From NCBI RefSeq assembly GCF_023115465.1, contig NZ_CP096034.1, positions 3,348,001 through 3,412,000 of the forward strand: 64,000 nt of DNA, written 5' to 3'. The translations under genes and the position numbers were made by a program. Shown piece by piece: positions 11,208 through 20,252 of this stretch; position 1 is the first letter of the stretch; every line of letters begins with the position of its first letter. This DNA is from Gottfriedia acidiceleris (GTDB lineage Bacteria; Bacillota; Bacilli; Bacillales; Bacillaceae_G). The notes beneath the pieces were generated by a model. It did not search any database. It was not told the DNA's origin and saw only the letters and a list, made by a program, of their open reading frames with translations.

Positions 11208-11245
11208 AACCTTTGATACAAAATGTATTTAAAGGTTTTTTTTTT
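11208..11245 (+). terminator. terminator of the permease/DUF2642 operon
   Basis: AACCTTTGATAC pairs with GTATTTAAAGGTT, followed by nine or more T. Confidence 0.85.
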
Positions 11246-11322
11246 GAAAAAGCAGCGATTCATACTATACTTTGTTTTATTTTAAAAAAATACACTAAAA
11301 CTATACTGCGTCTTAAGTAATA

Positions 11323-11351
11323 AAAGCCCCATGCTATGCTTGGGGCTTTTA
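11323..11351 (-). terminator. terminator of the sigma-factor operon
   Basis: AAAAGCCCC pairs with GGGGCTTTT around a ten-base loop, 14 bases beyond the DUF4097 stop codon. T-runs lie on both strands. Confidence 0.88.
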
Positions 11352-11364
11352 ATCTTTTAATCTT

Positions 11365-12582
11365 TTAATCTTTATTTACGTAAATAGAACCATTTCTCGA
11401 TTTAACATTCAGTTGATGTTCGCCACTTCCAACCATGGCCTTATTTGTATGGTTTTCGTCATTAGTTTTGATTTTCCATCCAATATTACCACTTAAACTA
11501 CCATCATTTGTTTCCGCATTGATTGTAAGATTGTTATCCTTTAGTAGGTCGATTTGAATTTCTCCATCATCTGAAGAAATTTTACTATTACCATTTAATA
11601 ATGCTTCCTCAATATTAATTGCACCATTTTTTGTTTTTGCGTTTATTTTTCCTTTATAATCACTTAAGTTAATTTCTCCATCATAAGTGGTTACTTCACT
11701 TGTTCCATCTATATTTGCTTGCTCAATCGAAATGCTACCATCTCTTGTAGTAGAATTTAAAAAACCAGAAATATTTTTGATGTTAATTTCACCATCATTC
11801 GTTGCAATTTCACTTTCTCGATTTAATTTTGCATTCGATAAGCTGATCGAACCATTTCTAGTTTTTGCAACTAAGTTTCCAGTTACATTCTCAATATTGA
11901 TTTGACCATCATTTGAATTTATTACTGTTTTATTATCTTTATTTGATAAATTTACAGAGCCATTTTTTACGTTTATATTCGTTAAAATACTTTTAGGTAA
12001 ATCAATATTTAGTTGGGATCTGTCGTCATGATCAAAGTGGAAAATCTGATTGTCATCATTACGAATCTCGATAATCATTTTATCACCAAGTGTTTTTACT
12101 GAATAATAATCAGATATTTTTTCACTCACATCTTTTTTATCACGATCCGGAACTCTTATATTACCATTTACGTTTACCTCACTAGAATCAGTTCCATTTA
12201 CACTGATTTCACTATTATTAGCTTTAATAATAACTTCATTAATTGATGAAGTTATCGTTTTCGAATCATTTATATCAATATTTCTTGATTTGAATGTATA
12301 ACCTATTTCTTTGATAAACAGGTGACCAATACTAAATAGTAATGAAACACCCATCATCAATATAAGTAAAAAAATACTAAATCCATGAAATCGAAGTGAG
12401 TCTTCTTTTCTTACTATATTGAATAGTAATATTTCAATTCCTAATAAAATACAAGCAACTGGCCATGCATTAATAAGAAGCTTCGAATAAGGAATTGAAA
12501 TAAAATTTTGTAAAAACCAAAGTAAACCAATTGCAATTAATATAATTCCCGCTGTTATAGTGCCAACCTTCCAATTCCTCAT
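11365..12582 (-). CDS. membrane-anchored DUF4097 (adhesin-like) beta-helix protein
   Basis: A 405-residue protein. The first 90 residues hold three hydrophobic segments like the LiaI/LiaF-type membrane region. The rest is a repetitive beta-solenoid of the DUF4097 type, with a recurring unit of about 20 residues (GEINIKN, DGSISIEQA, NGAINIEEA, DGEIQIDL). The start overlaps the preceding gene by four bases (ATGA). As the last gene of an ECF sigma operon it is a plausible envelope-stress effector or sensor; this is inferred from context. The mature part is likely outside the membrane. Confidence 0.8.
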   Translation of the reverse strand: MRNWKVGTITAGIILIAIGLLWFLQNFISIPYSKLLINAWPVACILLGIEILLFNIVRKEDSLRFHGFSIFLLILMMGVSLLFSIGHLFIKEIGYTFKSRNIDINDSKTITSSINEVIIKANNSEISVNGTDSSEVNVNGNIRVPDRDKKDVSEKISDYYSVKTLGDKMIIEIRNDDNQIFHFDHDDRSQLNIDLPKSILTNINVKNGSVNLSNKDNKTVINSNDGQINIENVTGNLVAKTRNGSISLSNAKLNRESEIATNDGEINIKNISGFLNSTTRDGSISIEQANIDGTSEVTTYDGEINLSDYKGKINAKTKNGAINIEEALLNGNSKISSDDGEIQIDLLKDNNLTINAETNDGSLSGNIGWKIKTNDENHTNKAMVGSGEHQLNVKSRNGSIYVNKD

Positions 12583-13049
12583 ACTTCTTTTTTCGACTTT
12601 CCAGTTAATAATTTAATACCGAGTCCAACAAAAACAATACTGATTAGTAAATTTTGTACTAAATTATAGTCTATAAAAATATTGTAATGTCTAGAAATAT
12701 AATCAGAAGCGTTCTCTAATAAAGATAAGCAACCAAAACCGATTAATACCCAACCAACTAAAAACTTATTAAATTTAAATTGATTATTTACGATTGGCTC
12801 ATCTACTAATGCAATGTCCTCACGATATTTATTATGATATTGAAGTGCATCAAAGTAACTATAAAATACGATGACTGGTATAAAAAATCCAAAGCTTGAA
12901 ATTAAATTTGTTAAAAATACTGTACCGAAAAATAACAGCATAAACTGCAATCCTCGACTCATTAATCCTAAATAAAAATGGCCAAGACCAGGTAAGATTG
13001 ATAATAAATAAACTAATTTTTTACGTTTTTTCAAAATTTGTACCTCCAT
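12579..13049 (-). CDS. small multi-pass membrane protein in the sigma-factor operon
   Basis: A 156-residue membrane protein with five hydrophobic segments. The N-terminus (LLSILPGLGHFYLGL) has the proline-glycine-rich start typical of TM2-like or DUF5683-like membrane proteins of Firmicutes. The start overlaps the anti-sigma stop as TAATG, and the end overlaps the DUF4097 gene, so it is translated with both. The function is unknown; it may work with the DUF4097 protein in the membrane. Confidence 0.75.
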   Translation of the reverse strand: MEVQILKKRKKLVYLLSILPGLGHFYLGLMSRGLQFMLLFFGTVFLTNLISSFGFFIPVIVFYSYFDALQYHNKYREDIALVDEPIVNNQFKFNKFLVGWVLIGFGCLSLLENASDYISRHYNIFIDYNLVQNLLISIVFVGLGIKLLTGKSKKEV

Positions 13050-13510
13050 TATTTTTTATTTCCTTTCAAAATTTTTGGAATTGGAATTGATAATTTAATT
13101 TCTTCACTTTTTTCGATTAACGAAGACGTCTGATCAATCGTCTGTACAACGTGACGATTCGAATTTGTAATTCGTTCAGTTAATTGAAATTGAAAGAATA
13201 AAAATGTTGCTGCAGCAGCCAGTAGTAAATGGATTAAACGAACTTTTTTTGAATTAGTGTTAGATTTCTTTTCGTTCGTTTCTTCCGTAATCTGTATTAA
13301 TTCAGTTTGTTTCATTATTTCGTTCACTAGCGCATCTGAAAAATGGAATTCAGGTGGATTCAACCATTCAATGTCTAATTCATTTAGAAGTTCAAGTTCC
13401 GCCTGGCATGAGATACATTCATTTAAGTGCTGTTCAAGCAAAAGAGATTCTTTATTTGAAAGCTTCTTTTGTTGATACGATAATAGTTGGTCAGAAGTTA
13501 AATGTTTCAA
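13049..13510 (-). CDS. anti-sigma factor with zinc-binding ZAS-like domain
   Basis: A 153-residue single-pass membrane protein. The cytosolic N-terminus has the H-x3-C-x2-C motif (His28, Cys32, Cys35) of zinc anti-sigma factors such as RsiW. A membrane helix spans about residues 91-108 and a short outer tail follows. The TTG start at 13510 overlaps the sigma stop codon (TTGA), with GGAGGG five bases upstream inside the sigma gene, so the pair is made in step. It probably holds the ECF sigma factor inactive until a signal leads to its cleavage or release. Confidence 0.9.
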   Translation of the reverse strand: MKHLTSDQLLSYQQKKLSNKESLLLEQHLNECISCQAELELLNELDIEWLNPPEFHFSDALVNEIMKQTELIQITEETNEKKSNTNSKKVRLIHLLLAAAATFLFFQFQLTERITNSNRHVVQTIDQTSSLIEKSEEIKLSIPIPKILKGNKK

Positions 13511-14055
13511 ATGATCCCTCCTTTATGCTTGTCTTTAATTAATCGTTTGGCTCGATATAAACGTGATTCTACAGTTTTAACGGCTACATTTAATTTCAAA
13601 GCTATTTCCCCATAAGTAAGTTCTTCAAAATAATATAATTTCAATACATCACTATATGCCTGTGGCAATTCAATTAAATATGAATGAATAAGTTCTTTAT
13701 CAATCGTTTTTAGTAAAGCTTCTTCAGGTGATAAAAAATTCTCCTCTGGTAAAGTAGTAAGTAATTCACTAGTTTCATTTTCCTGTTGTTTTACTTGTTT
13801 TCTTTTAAAATCAATTGCTTTATTCATTGTAATTCGATAAATCCATGTGGCCAAGCTAGATTCCCCGTTAAAGTTTTCGAGAGAACGATACAATTGGAGA
13901 AAGACTTCTTGCGAAATATCTTCAGCATCCTTTTGATTATTTGACACTTTCAATGCTACTGCAAATACCTTTGATTGGTATCTTACTATTAATTCTTTAA
14001 ATAGTTGATGATTCCCCTTTACTATATTCCTTACTAATTGTTCATCCGACTCCAT
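13507..14055 (-). CDS. ECF-family RNA polymerase sigma factor
   Basis: A 182-residue sigma-70 family factor of the extracytoplasmic-function group. Region 2 (DAEDISQEVFLQLYRSL, then TWIYRITMNKAIDFKRK) binds core polymerase and the -10 element. Region 4 is a helix-turn-helix (LTYGEIALKLNVAVKTVESRL). Region 3 is absent, as usual. It heads a four-gene translationally coupled operon with its anti-sigma factor. A possible self-recognised promoter (TGCAGG, 17 bases, CGTCTA) lies at 14114-14086 on the minus strand; this placement is tentative. Confidence 0.93.
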   Translation of the reverse strand: MESDEQLVRNIVKGNHQLFKELIVRYQSKVFAVALKVSNNQKDAEDISQEVFLQLYRSLENFNGESSLATWIYRITMNKAIDFKRKQVKQQENETSELLTTLPEENFLSPEEALLKTIDKELIHSYLIELPQAYSDVLKLYYFEELTYGEIALKLNVAVKTVESRLYRAKRLIKDKHKGGII

Positions 14056-14085
14056 TGCATCACCTCTTTTCTTCTTCCATAACTT

Positions 14086-14114
14086 TAGACGAAGACAAGT
14101 TTAAAAACCCTGCA
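14086..14114 (-). promoter_or_regulatory. possible ECF-type promoter of the sigma operon
   Basis: TGCAGG and CGTCTA are spaced 17 bases apart upstream of the sigma gene. CGTC-type -10 elements are typical of ECF promoters, but the -35 match is poor. Confidence 0.25.
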
Positions 14115-14244
14115 AAAAAAATAAAACTTTTTAAAATAAATTTTTAAACAATCTTTCTTACTCAAATAAATGAAGAATAGTTGATTTTCCACTTTGTTAA
14201 AAAATAGTTTGTGAGTAATACTCTTATTTAATTAATAAACAATA

Positions 14245-14270
14245 AAAAAGCTTGTAAAAACAAGCTTTTA
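14245..14270. terminator. first copy of a duplicated hairpin
   Basis: AAAAGCTTG pairs with CAAGCTTTT around a five-base loop. Related copies lie at 14786-14811 and 15257-15281, one between and one after the two repeat elements, so these are best read as target duplications. Confidence 0.6.
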
Positions 14271-14785
14271 GAGTGTTGAAATATAAAGTCGTCAATAGGG
14301 AAAACGGACTTTAAATGAACATTTAATATTGATAAAATTAGCATTTTTCGAATGATCTTTTAATGGTTATAAATGTTAATATGTTTGAGCAATTTCATTA
14401 TTTCAATAACACTAGTAATGATTTTTTTAGAAGTTAAAAATATTATGGGCTATTTTTAGGAAACAAATTTTATAGTTTTGTTTAATAATTGTTCGATATT
14501 AATTGATAAACAAGCTGATTAATATACAACAGTTAGATTACTCTAAGTAAAGGCTATTTGACTAGTATTTATTACAGACTTTTTTGATTGAATAAGTTGA
14601 TTGGAACGAAAGGGGTGATCGACTCCTATGGGATTAGCGGGAAGGCTAAGACCCCGCAGGCTCGCCGAGGAGGCTAAAGAATCTCGCCCCATGGAAAGCG
14701 AGCACCATGTAGTGGAAATCAACATCACTCTACTCCTTTTACGAAAATTTGATAATTAATTGACAAGGTAGTTTTTCAACAGCAT
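14271..14785. mobile_element. IS1182-like non-autonomous repeat, copy A
   Basis: A complete copy of the roughly 0.5-kb repeat, running from GAGTGTTGAAA to TTTTTCAACAGC. It has an A/T-rich left two-thirds and a GC-rich structured core at about 14600-14730. There is no transposase gene; the short reading frames in the core recur in other copies and are not genes. The same family lies in inverted orientation at 54441-54949. Confidence 0.8.
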
Positions 14786-14811
14786 GAAAAACTTGTAAAA
14801 ACAAACTTTTA
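14786..14811. repeat. second copy of the duplicated hairpin
   Basis: GAAAAACTTGTAAAAACAAACTTTTAG is a near-copy of 14245-14270 lying between two repeat elements, as expected if each insertion duplicated its target. Confidence 0.6.
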
Positions 14812-15256
14812 GAGTGTTGAAATATATAATGATCAAGCTGATATTAATTGAATTTTATTGATAATATAATTCATTTTTTATGATCTAATAATGATTTTAA
14901 ATGTCATATGTTTGAGCGGTATTATAATAGTACTAACTCTAGTAATTGTTCACTCATGAGAATTTAAAAATTATGTTCAATCATAATTATAAACTAATTA
15001 ACAAACTGTTACGCTATTCTAAATATAGGATATTAAATTCTATTTTTAAGTAATCAGTATTTTTAAGAATCAGTTGATTGGAACAAAAGGGATGCTACTC
15101 CTATGGGATATGCGCCGAATCCTGAGACCCCGCAGGCTTCCCGAGGCGGATAAAGAATCTCGTACCATATAAAGCGATCATCCCCTAGTGGAAATCAACC
15201 TCACCCTTCTGCTTTACAAAAATTGGTAATTAATTGACAATTTTTTTTCAACAGAG
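14812..15256. mobile_element. IS1182-like non-autonomous repeat, copy B (degenerate)
   Basis: A second copy in the same orientation, immediately after copy A and starting with the same GAGTGTTGAAATAT end. It is shorter and more diverged in the core and ends at TTTTTTCAACAGAG, so it is likely older than copy A. Two elements have therefore entered one terminator site. Confidence 0.7.
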
Positions 15257-15281
15257 TGAAGCTTGTAATAACAATCTTTCA
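15257..15281 (-). terminator. third, decayed hairpin copy; original capA-like gene terminator
   Basis: GAAGCTTGTAATAACAATCTTTC is a weakened form of the hairpins at 14245 and 14786. It lies just beyond the stop codon of the minus-strand CapA-like gene and was probably its terminator. Confidence 0.5.
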
Positions 15282-15311
15282 ATGTTAAGTATGTAGCCAA
15301 CATTTTAGATT

Positions 15312-16484
15312 CTATTGAACCTCAGAAATACTTTTTAAATCCTTAATATTTGTTCGCATATGGTTCATTATTTCGTTGTATCTCAATTTGCCATTTTTTA
15401 GATTAACATTATTAATTTTTTCCAAAGACATAATTTTAAAATTACGATTATCTCGATAGTAATTATAAGTAGGGAAAAAGCTTGGATTTTTCAATTCAAT
15501 TTTCACATTTTGATTAGTTAGAGTTTTAACTACATCAATTGTACCCATGCCACCAATTAACTCATAGATTTCATCTTGAGCTGATAGGTAATTTCCTAAT
15601 GAGTAAAAGACGATTGTTTTATTCCCCGTTTTTCCAGTGATCCATGCCGGCGGTTGCAGAACGTGTGGATGATTACCAATAATAATTTGAACTCCCATAT
15701 CAGCCAATTGTTTTGCAAGATTCTTTTGGGTATTGTTCGGCATTCTTTCATATTCAATCCCCCAATGCATGGCAACTACTACTACATCTGATACTTTCTT
15801 TGCCCTTTCAACATCACTACGTATTTTCGCAAGGTCAATCAAATTTACTAAATAATCTTTTCCTTTAGGTACGGGAATCCCATTTGTACCAAATGTGTAA
15901 GCAAGAAATGAAAATCGAATATTATTTTTATTTATTACTCTAATTTGGTCATGATCTGCCTGTGATTTAAAAGCACCTGTATATGGCATATGAATAGCAT
16001 CCCAATGCGAAATTGCACTTCGTATAATTTTTTCACCTCGATCAAGTGAATGATTATTGGCCAGTGTTACAAAATCAACCCCAGCCCCTTTAATTGCATC
16101 TCCAACTTCATATGGACTATTAAACGCTGGATACGTAGATAATCCGAATTGCTTTCCACCAATCATCGTTTCTTGATTCGCTACTAAAATGTCTGGCTTT
16201 TCCATCGTTTTTCTAACTTCATCAAACATTTTATTAAAGTTATATACTCCATTTGGAAGCCTAGCATCTTCATATACTTCATTATGAATTAATAGGTCCC
16301 CTACGGCACCAACAGTCACTTTTGTAACAATCTGGTTTATTTTTTTTATAGGTTCCTTCTTCTCTTTAATCTGTTCTGTATTTTGTTTATTTTCTTTTAC
16401 TTTATGTCTCTCTTGATTATTTTTTGTACACCCGCAAAGTAAAGCAAAAAAACAGGTTACTAATATGATAATTATTTTTTTCAT
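15312..16484 (-). CDS. CapA-like lipoprotein (PGA_cap metallophosphoesterase family)
   Basis: A 390-residue lipoprotein; the signal sequence ends LLCGC (Cys19). A charged Lys/Glu linker follows, then a calcineurin-like PGA_cap domain. Domain motifs are GAVGDLLIH, NQETMIGG, LANNHSLDRG, GNHPHVLQP and FYSLGNYL. CapA acts in poly-gamma-glutamate export or anchoring. No capB or capC gene is near, so this is a family member of unknown exact task at the cell surface. The start at 16484 was chosen because GGAGAG lies just upstream and the signal peptide begins there; a longer in-frame start at 16544 adds an unneeded tail. Confidence 0.85.
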   Translation of the reverse strand: MKKIIIILVTCFFALLCGCTKNNQERHKVKENKQNTEQIKEKKEPIKKINQIVTKVTVGAVGDLLIHNEVYEDARLPNGVYNFNKMFDEVRKTMEKPDILVANQETMIGGKQFGLSTYPAFNSPYEVGDAIKGAGVDFVTLANNHSLDRGEKIIRSAISHWDAIHMPYTGAFKSQADHDQIRVINKNNIRFSFLAYTFGTNGIPVPKGKDYLVNLIDLAKIRSDVERAKKVSDVVVVAMHWGIEYERMPNNTQKNLAKQLADMGVQIIIGNHPHVLQPPAWITGKTGNKTIVFYSLGNYLSAQDEIYELIGGMGTIDVVKTLTNQNVKIELKNPSFFPTYNYYRDNRNFKIMSLEKINNVNLKNGKLRYNEIMNHMRTNIKDLKSISEVQ

Positions 16485-16852
16485 CTTTTTCTCTCCAGTT
16501 AAAGCTAGGTAAATGGAATGTATGGTATTGGTAAAGCCAAACAATACGGAACATATGTATCCATATTTTTATCCTTATCATCTTTTAACTCTTTTGATCC
16601 TTAAACATTGGCCTTTCCGACATTTCTTCTTTTTAGTTATTTCCATTTTTTAACAAAAGGGCACTATATTTTACAGTGTTTATTTTAAAATATCAACTAA
16701 TATCAATCGTTTACAATACTGGATTTTAAAAATTGAGAATTATTGGACTTTACTAATGTTTAACTATTAAAATAATAACATGTTCAACAATTTTTTGAAT
16801 TTTAAACAGATTTAATAATGCTTAAAACGTTTTAAAAGATAAGGAGAGAACA
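16485..16852. other. divergent intergenic region
   Basis: About 370 bases between the CapA-like gene and the MoxR operon. It must hold promoters in both directions. No operator, RNA or small gene could be recognised. Confidence 0.5.
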
Positions 16853-17803
16853 ATGAATAGATTAGAAAAGTTATTACAATTAAAAAAAGAGATTAGTCAC
16901 GTCATAATTGGTAAAGAGGATGTCGTTGAAATGATTTTCATCGCTCTTATTAATAATGGACATATTTTACTAGAAAGTGTCCCTGGTACTGGAAAGACAC
17001 AATTAGCTAAAAGCTTTGCCAAAACAATTAACGGTTTGTTTAAAAGAATTCAATTTACACCGGATTTATTACCTAGTGATGTAACAGGAATTCAATTTTT
17101 TCATCCAAAAGAACAAGACTTTCAGCTTCGAATTGGTCCTGTTATGACTAACATTTTATTAGCTGATGAGATTAATCGTGCTACACCTAGAACCCAAGCT
17201 AGTTTATTAGAGGTAATGGAAGAACGCCAGGTAACTATTGATGGAGAAACTATTCCGCTTCCAAATCCGTTTATCGTTATAGCAACGCAAAATCCAATTG
17301 AATCACAACAAGGTACGTTTCCATTACCTGAAGCACAAATGGATCGATTTTTTATGCAGATTCGTTTGGAATACCCTACATTTGAAGAAGAAAAAAGCAT
17401 TATGAAGTCATATCGTTCAAATACTCCATATTTGAATTTAAAAAATGTACTAACTCTAGAAGAAATTGATGAAATGAAAGAACAGGTAAAAACCGTTACA
17501 ATTTCGGAAGAAGTAGAGGATTATATTTTAAATATTATTCATTCAACGAGAAATAACGAAGATATTCAACTCGGCATTAGTCCACGTGGTACATTGGCAC
17601 TAATGAGAGCTTCACAAGGTAAAGCATATATAAACAATAGATCATTTGTCACACCACAAGATGTGAAGGATGTTGCGATTTATCTCCTTTCACACAGATT
17701 AGTCTTGACCCTTGAGGCATCCTTAAAGAAAAATGCTATACAAGTTATTGAATCCGTTTTAAATCAAGTTGAAGTTCCTGTAGAAGCTGGAGCTAGTGAA
17801 TAA
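16853..17803 (+). CDS. MoxR-family AAA+ ATPase
   Basis: A 316-residue MoxR-type ATPase, a probable chaperone that helps assemble or activate partner proteins. Walker A is VPGTGKT (Lys48, Thr49), Walker B is LLADEINRA, sensor 1 is ATQNPIE, and an arginine-rich ISPRGTLALMRASQ segment lies in the lid. It resembles YeaC of Bacillus subtilis. A GGAGAG site precedes the ATG. The next gene starts one base after its stop, so the MoxR-DUF58 pair is tightly coupled. Confidence 0.92.
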   Translation: MNRLEKLLQLKKEISHVIIGKEDVVEMIFIALINNGHILLESVPGTGKTQLAKSFAKTINGLFKRIQFTPDLLPSDVTGIQFFHPKEQDFQLRIGPVMTNILLADEINRATPRTQASLLEVMEERQVTIDGETIPLPNPFIVIATQNPIESQQGTFPLPEAQMDRFFMQIRLEYPTFEEEKSIMKSYRSNTPYLNLKNVLTLEEIDEMKEQVKTVTISEEVEDYILNIIHSTRNNEDIQLGISPRGTLALMRASQGKAYINNRSFVTPQDVKDVAIYLLSHRLVLTLEASLKKNAIQVIESVLNQVEVPVEAGASE

Positions 17804-19003
17804 ATGACTTGGAATAAAGAAATACATGGTAAAAATTCACTTGATATCCTAACTATTTTTGGGATCATATTTCTAATTATTAATTTCTATCAATCTTCCT
17901 ATTTATTAATGTTTTTAGGAGGATTTTTAATCATCATTAGTTTAATGAGTCGGTACTATTTAAAACATATTGCAGATCACCTGATTATCGAAAACGACAA
18001 GGAGCCCATTCGAGTTTCCGTCGGAGAACAATTTAATTTACCGATTAAGATAACCCAGAATCATTGGTTACCAATTATAAACGCAACAATTCGAATAAAA
18101 TTAGAACCTATAGTAGATAGTATAAATTTTAAAACTGTTAGTAGCAATTCACATTTGGAACTAATGATCCCAATTCAACTAAAAGGGAACGAAACGATTC
18201 AGATTACATTACCACTTTCAGCTACTAAACGTGGAGTTACTAGAATTAAACAAGTAGAATTAAAAATTTCAAACTTTTTCAGTTTAGGATATTTATATTT
18301 AACATATAAACCATTTTTACATAAAGAAATTATTATTTATCCAACATTAATTCCTGTACCTCAAATTGAACAAATTTTTTCAACTAACTCATATGGTAGT
18401 TTTGTAACAAATACAAGTATGTTTGAAGATTTTCTAGCTCCCATTGGAACAAGAGATTATGTATATTCTGACTCATTTCATCGAATTCACTGGAAAGCTA
18501 GTGCTAAAACTCAAGTACTTCAAACGAAAGTTTATGAACGAACTGCTGACTATTCAATTACATTTATTTTAAATTTACGAGATACTCATCATGATAATTT
18601 TAGATTAAGTATAATTGAAAACATCGAATCAATTGCTAGTAATATTGCCTATATCGTCAAATACGCTGCCATAAAAAATATTAATTATGAAATATTCTTA
18701 AACTTGAACATGGAAAGTGGGGTTCCTGTTTATCATTTACCGATTGGTGGAGGTAAATCTCAACTAAGTAAAACTTATGATATCCTTGCCCGAATTAATG
18801 GCGCAAGAATGACTCAGCCAATTGATCGATTACTTCATTACGTAGAAAAGCAACAACGAAAATCTCCTGTTGTTATTTTATGTGGCCCGTTCGGTAAGCA
18901 TGGTGATCGATATATCGCTCAAATGCGAAAACGTGGTCAAAGCATCTATTATCTACAAGATGATTTAGAAAGTCCAACACTTGTTCCATTTGGACAACAT
19001 TAA
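17804..19003 (+). CDS. DUF58 protein with vWA-like region
   Basis: A 399-residue protein with two membrane helices near residues 15-50, then a beta-rich outer or linker part. The DUF58 core is marked by GTRDYVYSDSFHRIHWKASAK (about residues 217-237). DUF58 proteins pair with MoxR ATPases across bacteria and are often linked to transglutaminase-like membrane proteins. It resembles YeaD of Bacillus subtilis. It has no ribosome binding site of its own apart from sequence in the end of the MoxR gene. Function beyond the MoxR partnership is unknown. Confidence 0.88.
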   Translation: MTWNKEIHGKNSLDILTIFGIIFLIINFYQSSYLLMFLGGFLIIISLMSRYYLKHIADHLIIENDKEPIRVSVGEQFNLPIKITQNHWLPIINATIRIKLEPIVDSINFKTVSSNSHLELMIPIQLKGNETIQITLPLSATKRGVTRIKQVELKISNFFSLGYLYLTYKPFLHKEIIIYPTLIPVPQIEQIFSTNSYGSFVTNTSMFEDFLAPIGTRDYVYSDSFHRIHWKASAKTQVLQTKVYERTADYSITFILNLRDTHHDNFRLSIIENIESIASNIAYIVKYAAIKNINYEIFLNLNMESGVPVYHLPIGGGKSQLSKTYDILARINGARMTQPIDRLLHYVEKQQRKSPVVILCGPFGKHGDRYIAQMRKRGQSIYYLQDDLESPTLVPFGQH

Positions 19004-19020
19004 GTCGAAAGGATCATGAA

Positions 19021-20208
19021 ATGATTTTACGTTTACTTTCTACATACTTTTTTTCATTAGAATATCTTTTACTCTATTTAATCATTATTTTTATATACGA
19101 ATCAAAAAATCAACTGCCACCTACTTTGGCAATCATTTGTATTTTTTTGATTGGAAATCTATTTTTACTTTACTCATTACGAAAATCTCAAGTACCACGA
19201 GTTATTCTGTTTCTAGCAGCCATTATTTCTGGGGGAATCAGTTATACTCTTGGCTTAAATTCAGTTACATCTATTTTATGTGCTTGTTTTATCTATTTAC
19301 GACTTGAAGCTTTTCTTAAGGACACTTCGTTATGGATCGAAGAACGAAATAAATTACAAATCATTTTTTATTTAACGAGTTTGATAGTCCTTTTTTTTGG
19401 CTGGACTTCACATTACTCTCATATGAACTTGATATTATGGATAATAATTATTTTTACAATTTTATTTAGTTTAGGTAGATATTTTCAGCAAGCAGTCACT
19501 ACACAAACCATTAGAAACTATCGAGGAATTATAGGAACAATTAGTATAGCAGCCCTTCTTACTAGTACCATATCGTTCATATTACCGGTCTTAAAGTGGG
19601 GGATCTTTAAATTACTGAACGTTTTATTTAGTGCAGTTGGTTTTTTAGGAACTCCTTTATTTAACTATGTAGATCGCATCACTATAAAAGAGAAAAAAAT
19701 CAAGCTAGGCCGAAATTCAAGTGCTGAAGATAAACTTCCACAAAATATACGTAATCACCATTATATATTAGAATCGACTCCTACTTGGGTATGGTTATTA
19801 TTATTAATGATCGTTTTAATCGTCATTTGGCTAGTCATCAGAAAACTTACTTATATACGTAATGAAAAACATACTGTCAAACAAGAAAATTGCATCGAAT
19901 ATAATGCAATACCAGAACACATGAGGAAAAAAAGACGCTTTTTTAAACACTCTGCCCCAACAGATCAAATCAGAAAACTAATCTTCCAACTCCAAAAATT
20001 TGCAACCAAATATAAGATGGGGCGACACCAAAATGAAACATTAAAAGAGTGGTTGGTGCGAATACAAATACCGCATGAAGATGAACTAATTGATGCATAT
20101 AACTCCATTCGCTATGGTAAAGGTGAGATAAAGGATATTGAAAAATTTGAAGAACAAGTGAATAGAATCAAAGATAAGATTAAAAGCAAGCATAAGGAAG
20201 AAGATTAA
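19021..20208 (+). CDS. TgpA-like membrane protein without a transglutaminase domain
   Basis: A 395-residue protein. About seven membrane helices occupy residues 1-215, then comes a linker, another helix near 255-275, and a cytosolic C-terminal tail resembling DUF4129 (QLQKFATKYKMGRHQNETLKEWL). In the usual third gene of MoxR-DUF58 operons (YebA/TgpA) a transglutaminase core with a Cys-His-Asp triad lies between these parts. Here that roughly 300-residue domain is missing with no frameshift. It has probably lost catalysis while keeping a membrane scaffold; this is inferred. An AAAGGATC site lies before the ATG. Confidence 0.75.
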   Translation: MILRLLSTYFFSLEYLLLYLIIIFIYESKNQLPPTLAIICIFLIGNLFLLYSLRKSQVPRVILFLAAIISGGISYTLGLNSVTSILCACFIYLRLEAFLKDTSLWIEERNKLQIIFYLTSLIVLFFGWTSHYSHMNLILWIIIIFTILFSLGRYFQQAVTTQTIRNYRGIIGTISIAALLTSTISFILPVLKWGIFKLLNVLFSAVGFLGTPLFNYVDRITIKEKKIKLGRNSSAEDKLPQNIRNHHYILESTPTWVWLLLLMIVLIVIWLVIRKLTYIRNEKHTVKQENCIEYNAIPEHMRKKRRFFKHSAPTDQIRKLIFQLQKFATKYKMGRHQNETLKEWLVRIQIPHEDELIDAYNSIRYGKGEIKDIEKFEEQVNRIKDKIKSKHKEED

Positions 20209-20216
20209 GAACGAAG

Positions 20217-20252
20217 AAAAACCCAAAACCTTGTACTTAGGTTTGGGTTTTC
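20217..20252 (+). terminator. terminator of the MoxR operon
   Basis: AAACCCAAAACCT pairs with AGGTTTGGGTTT, followed by T-rich sequence. Confidence 0.85.

Noticed and set aside
15312-16484. Poly-gamma-glutamate capsule locus
   Set aside because: Only a CapA-like gene is present; capB, capC and capE are missing.
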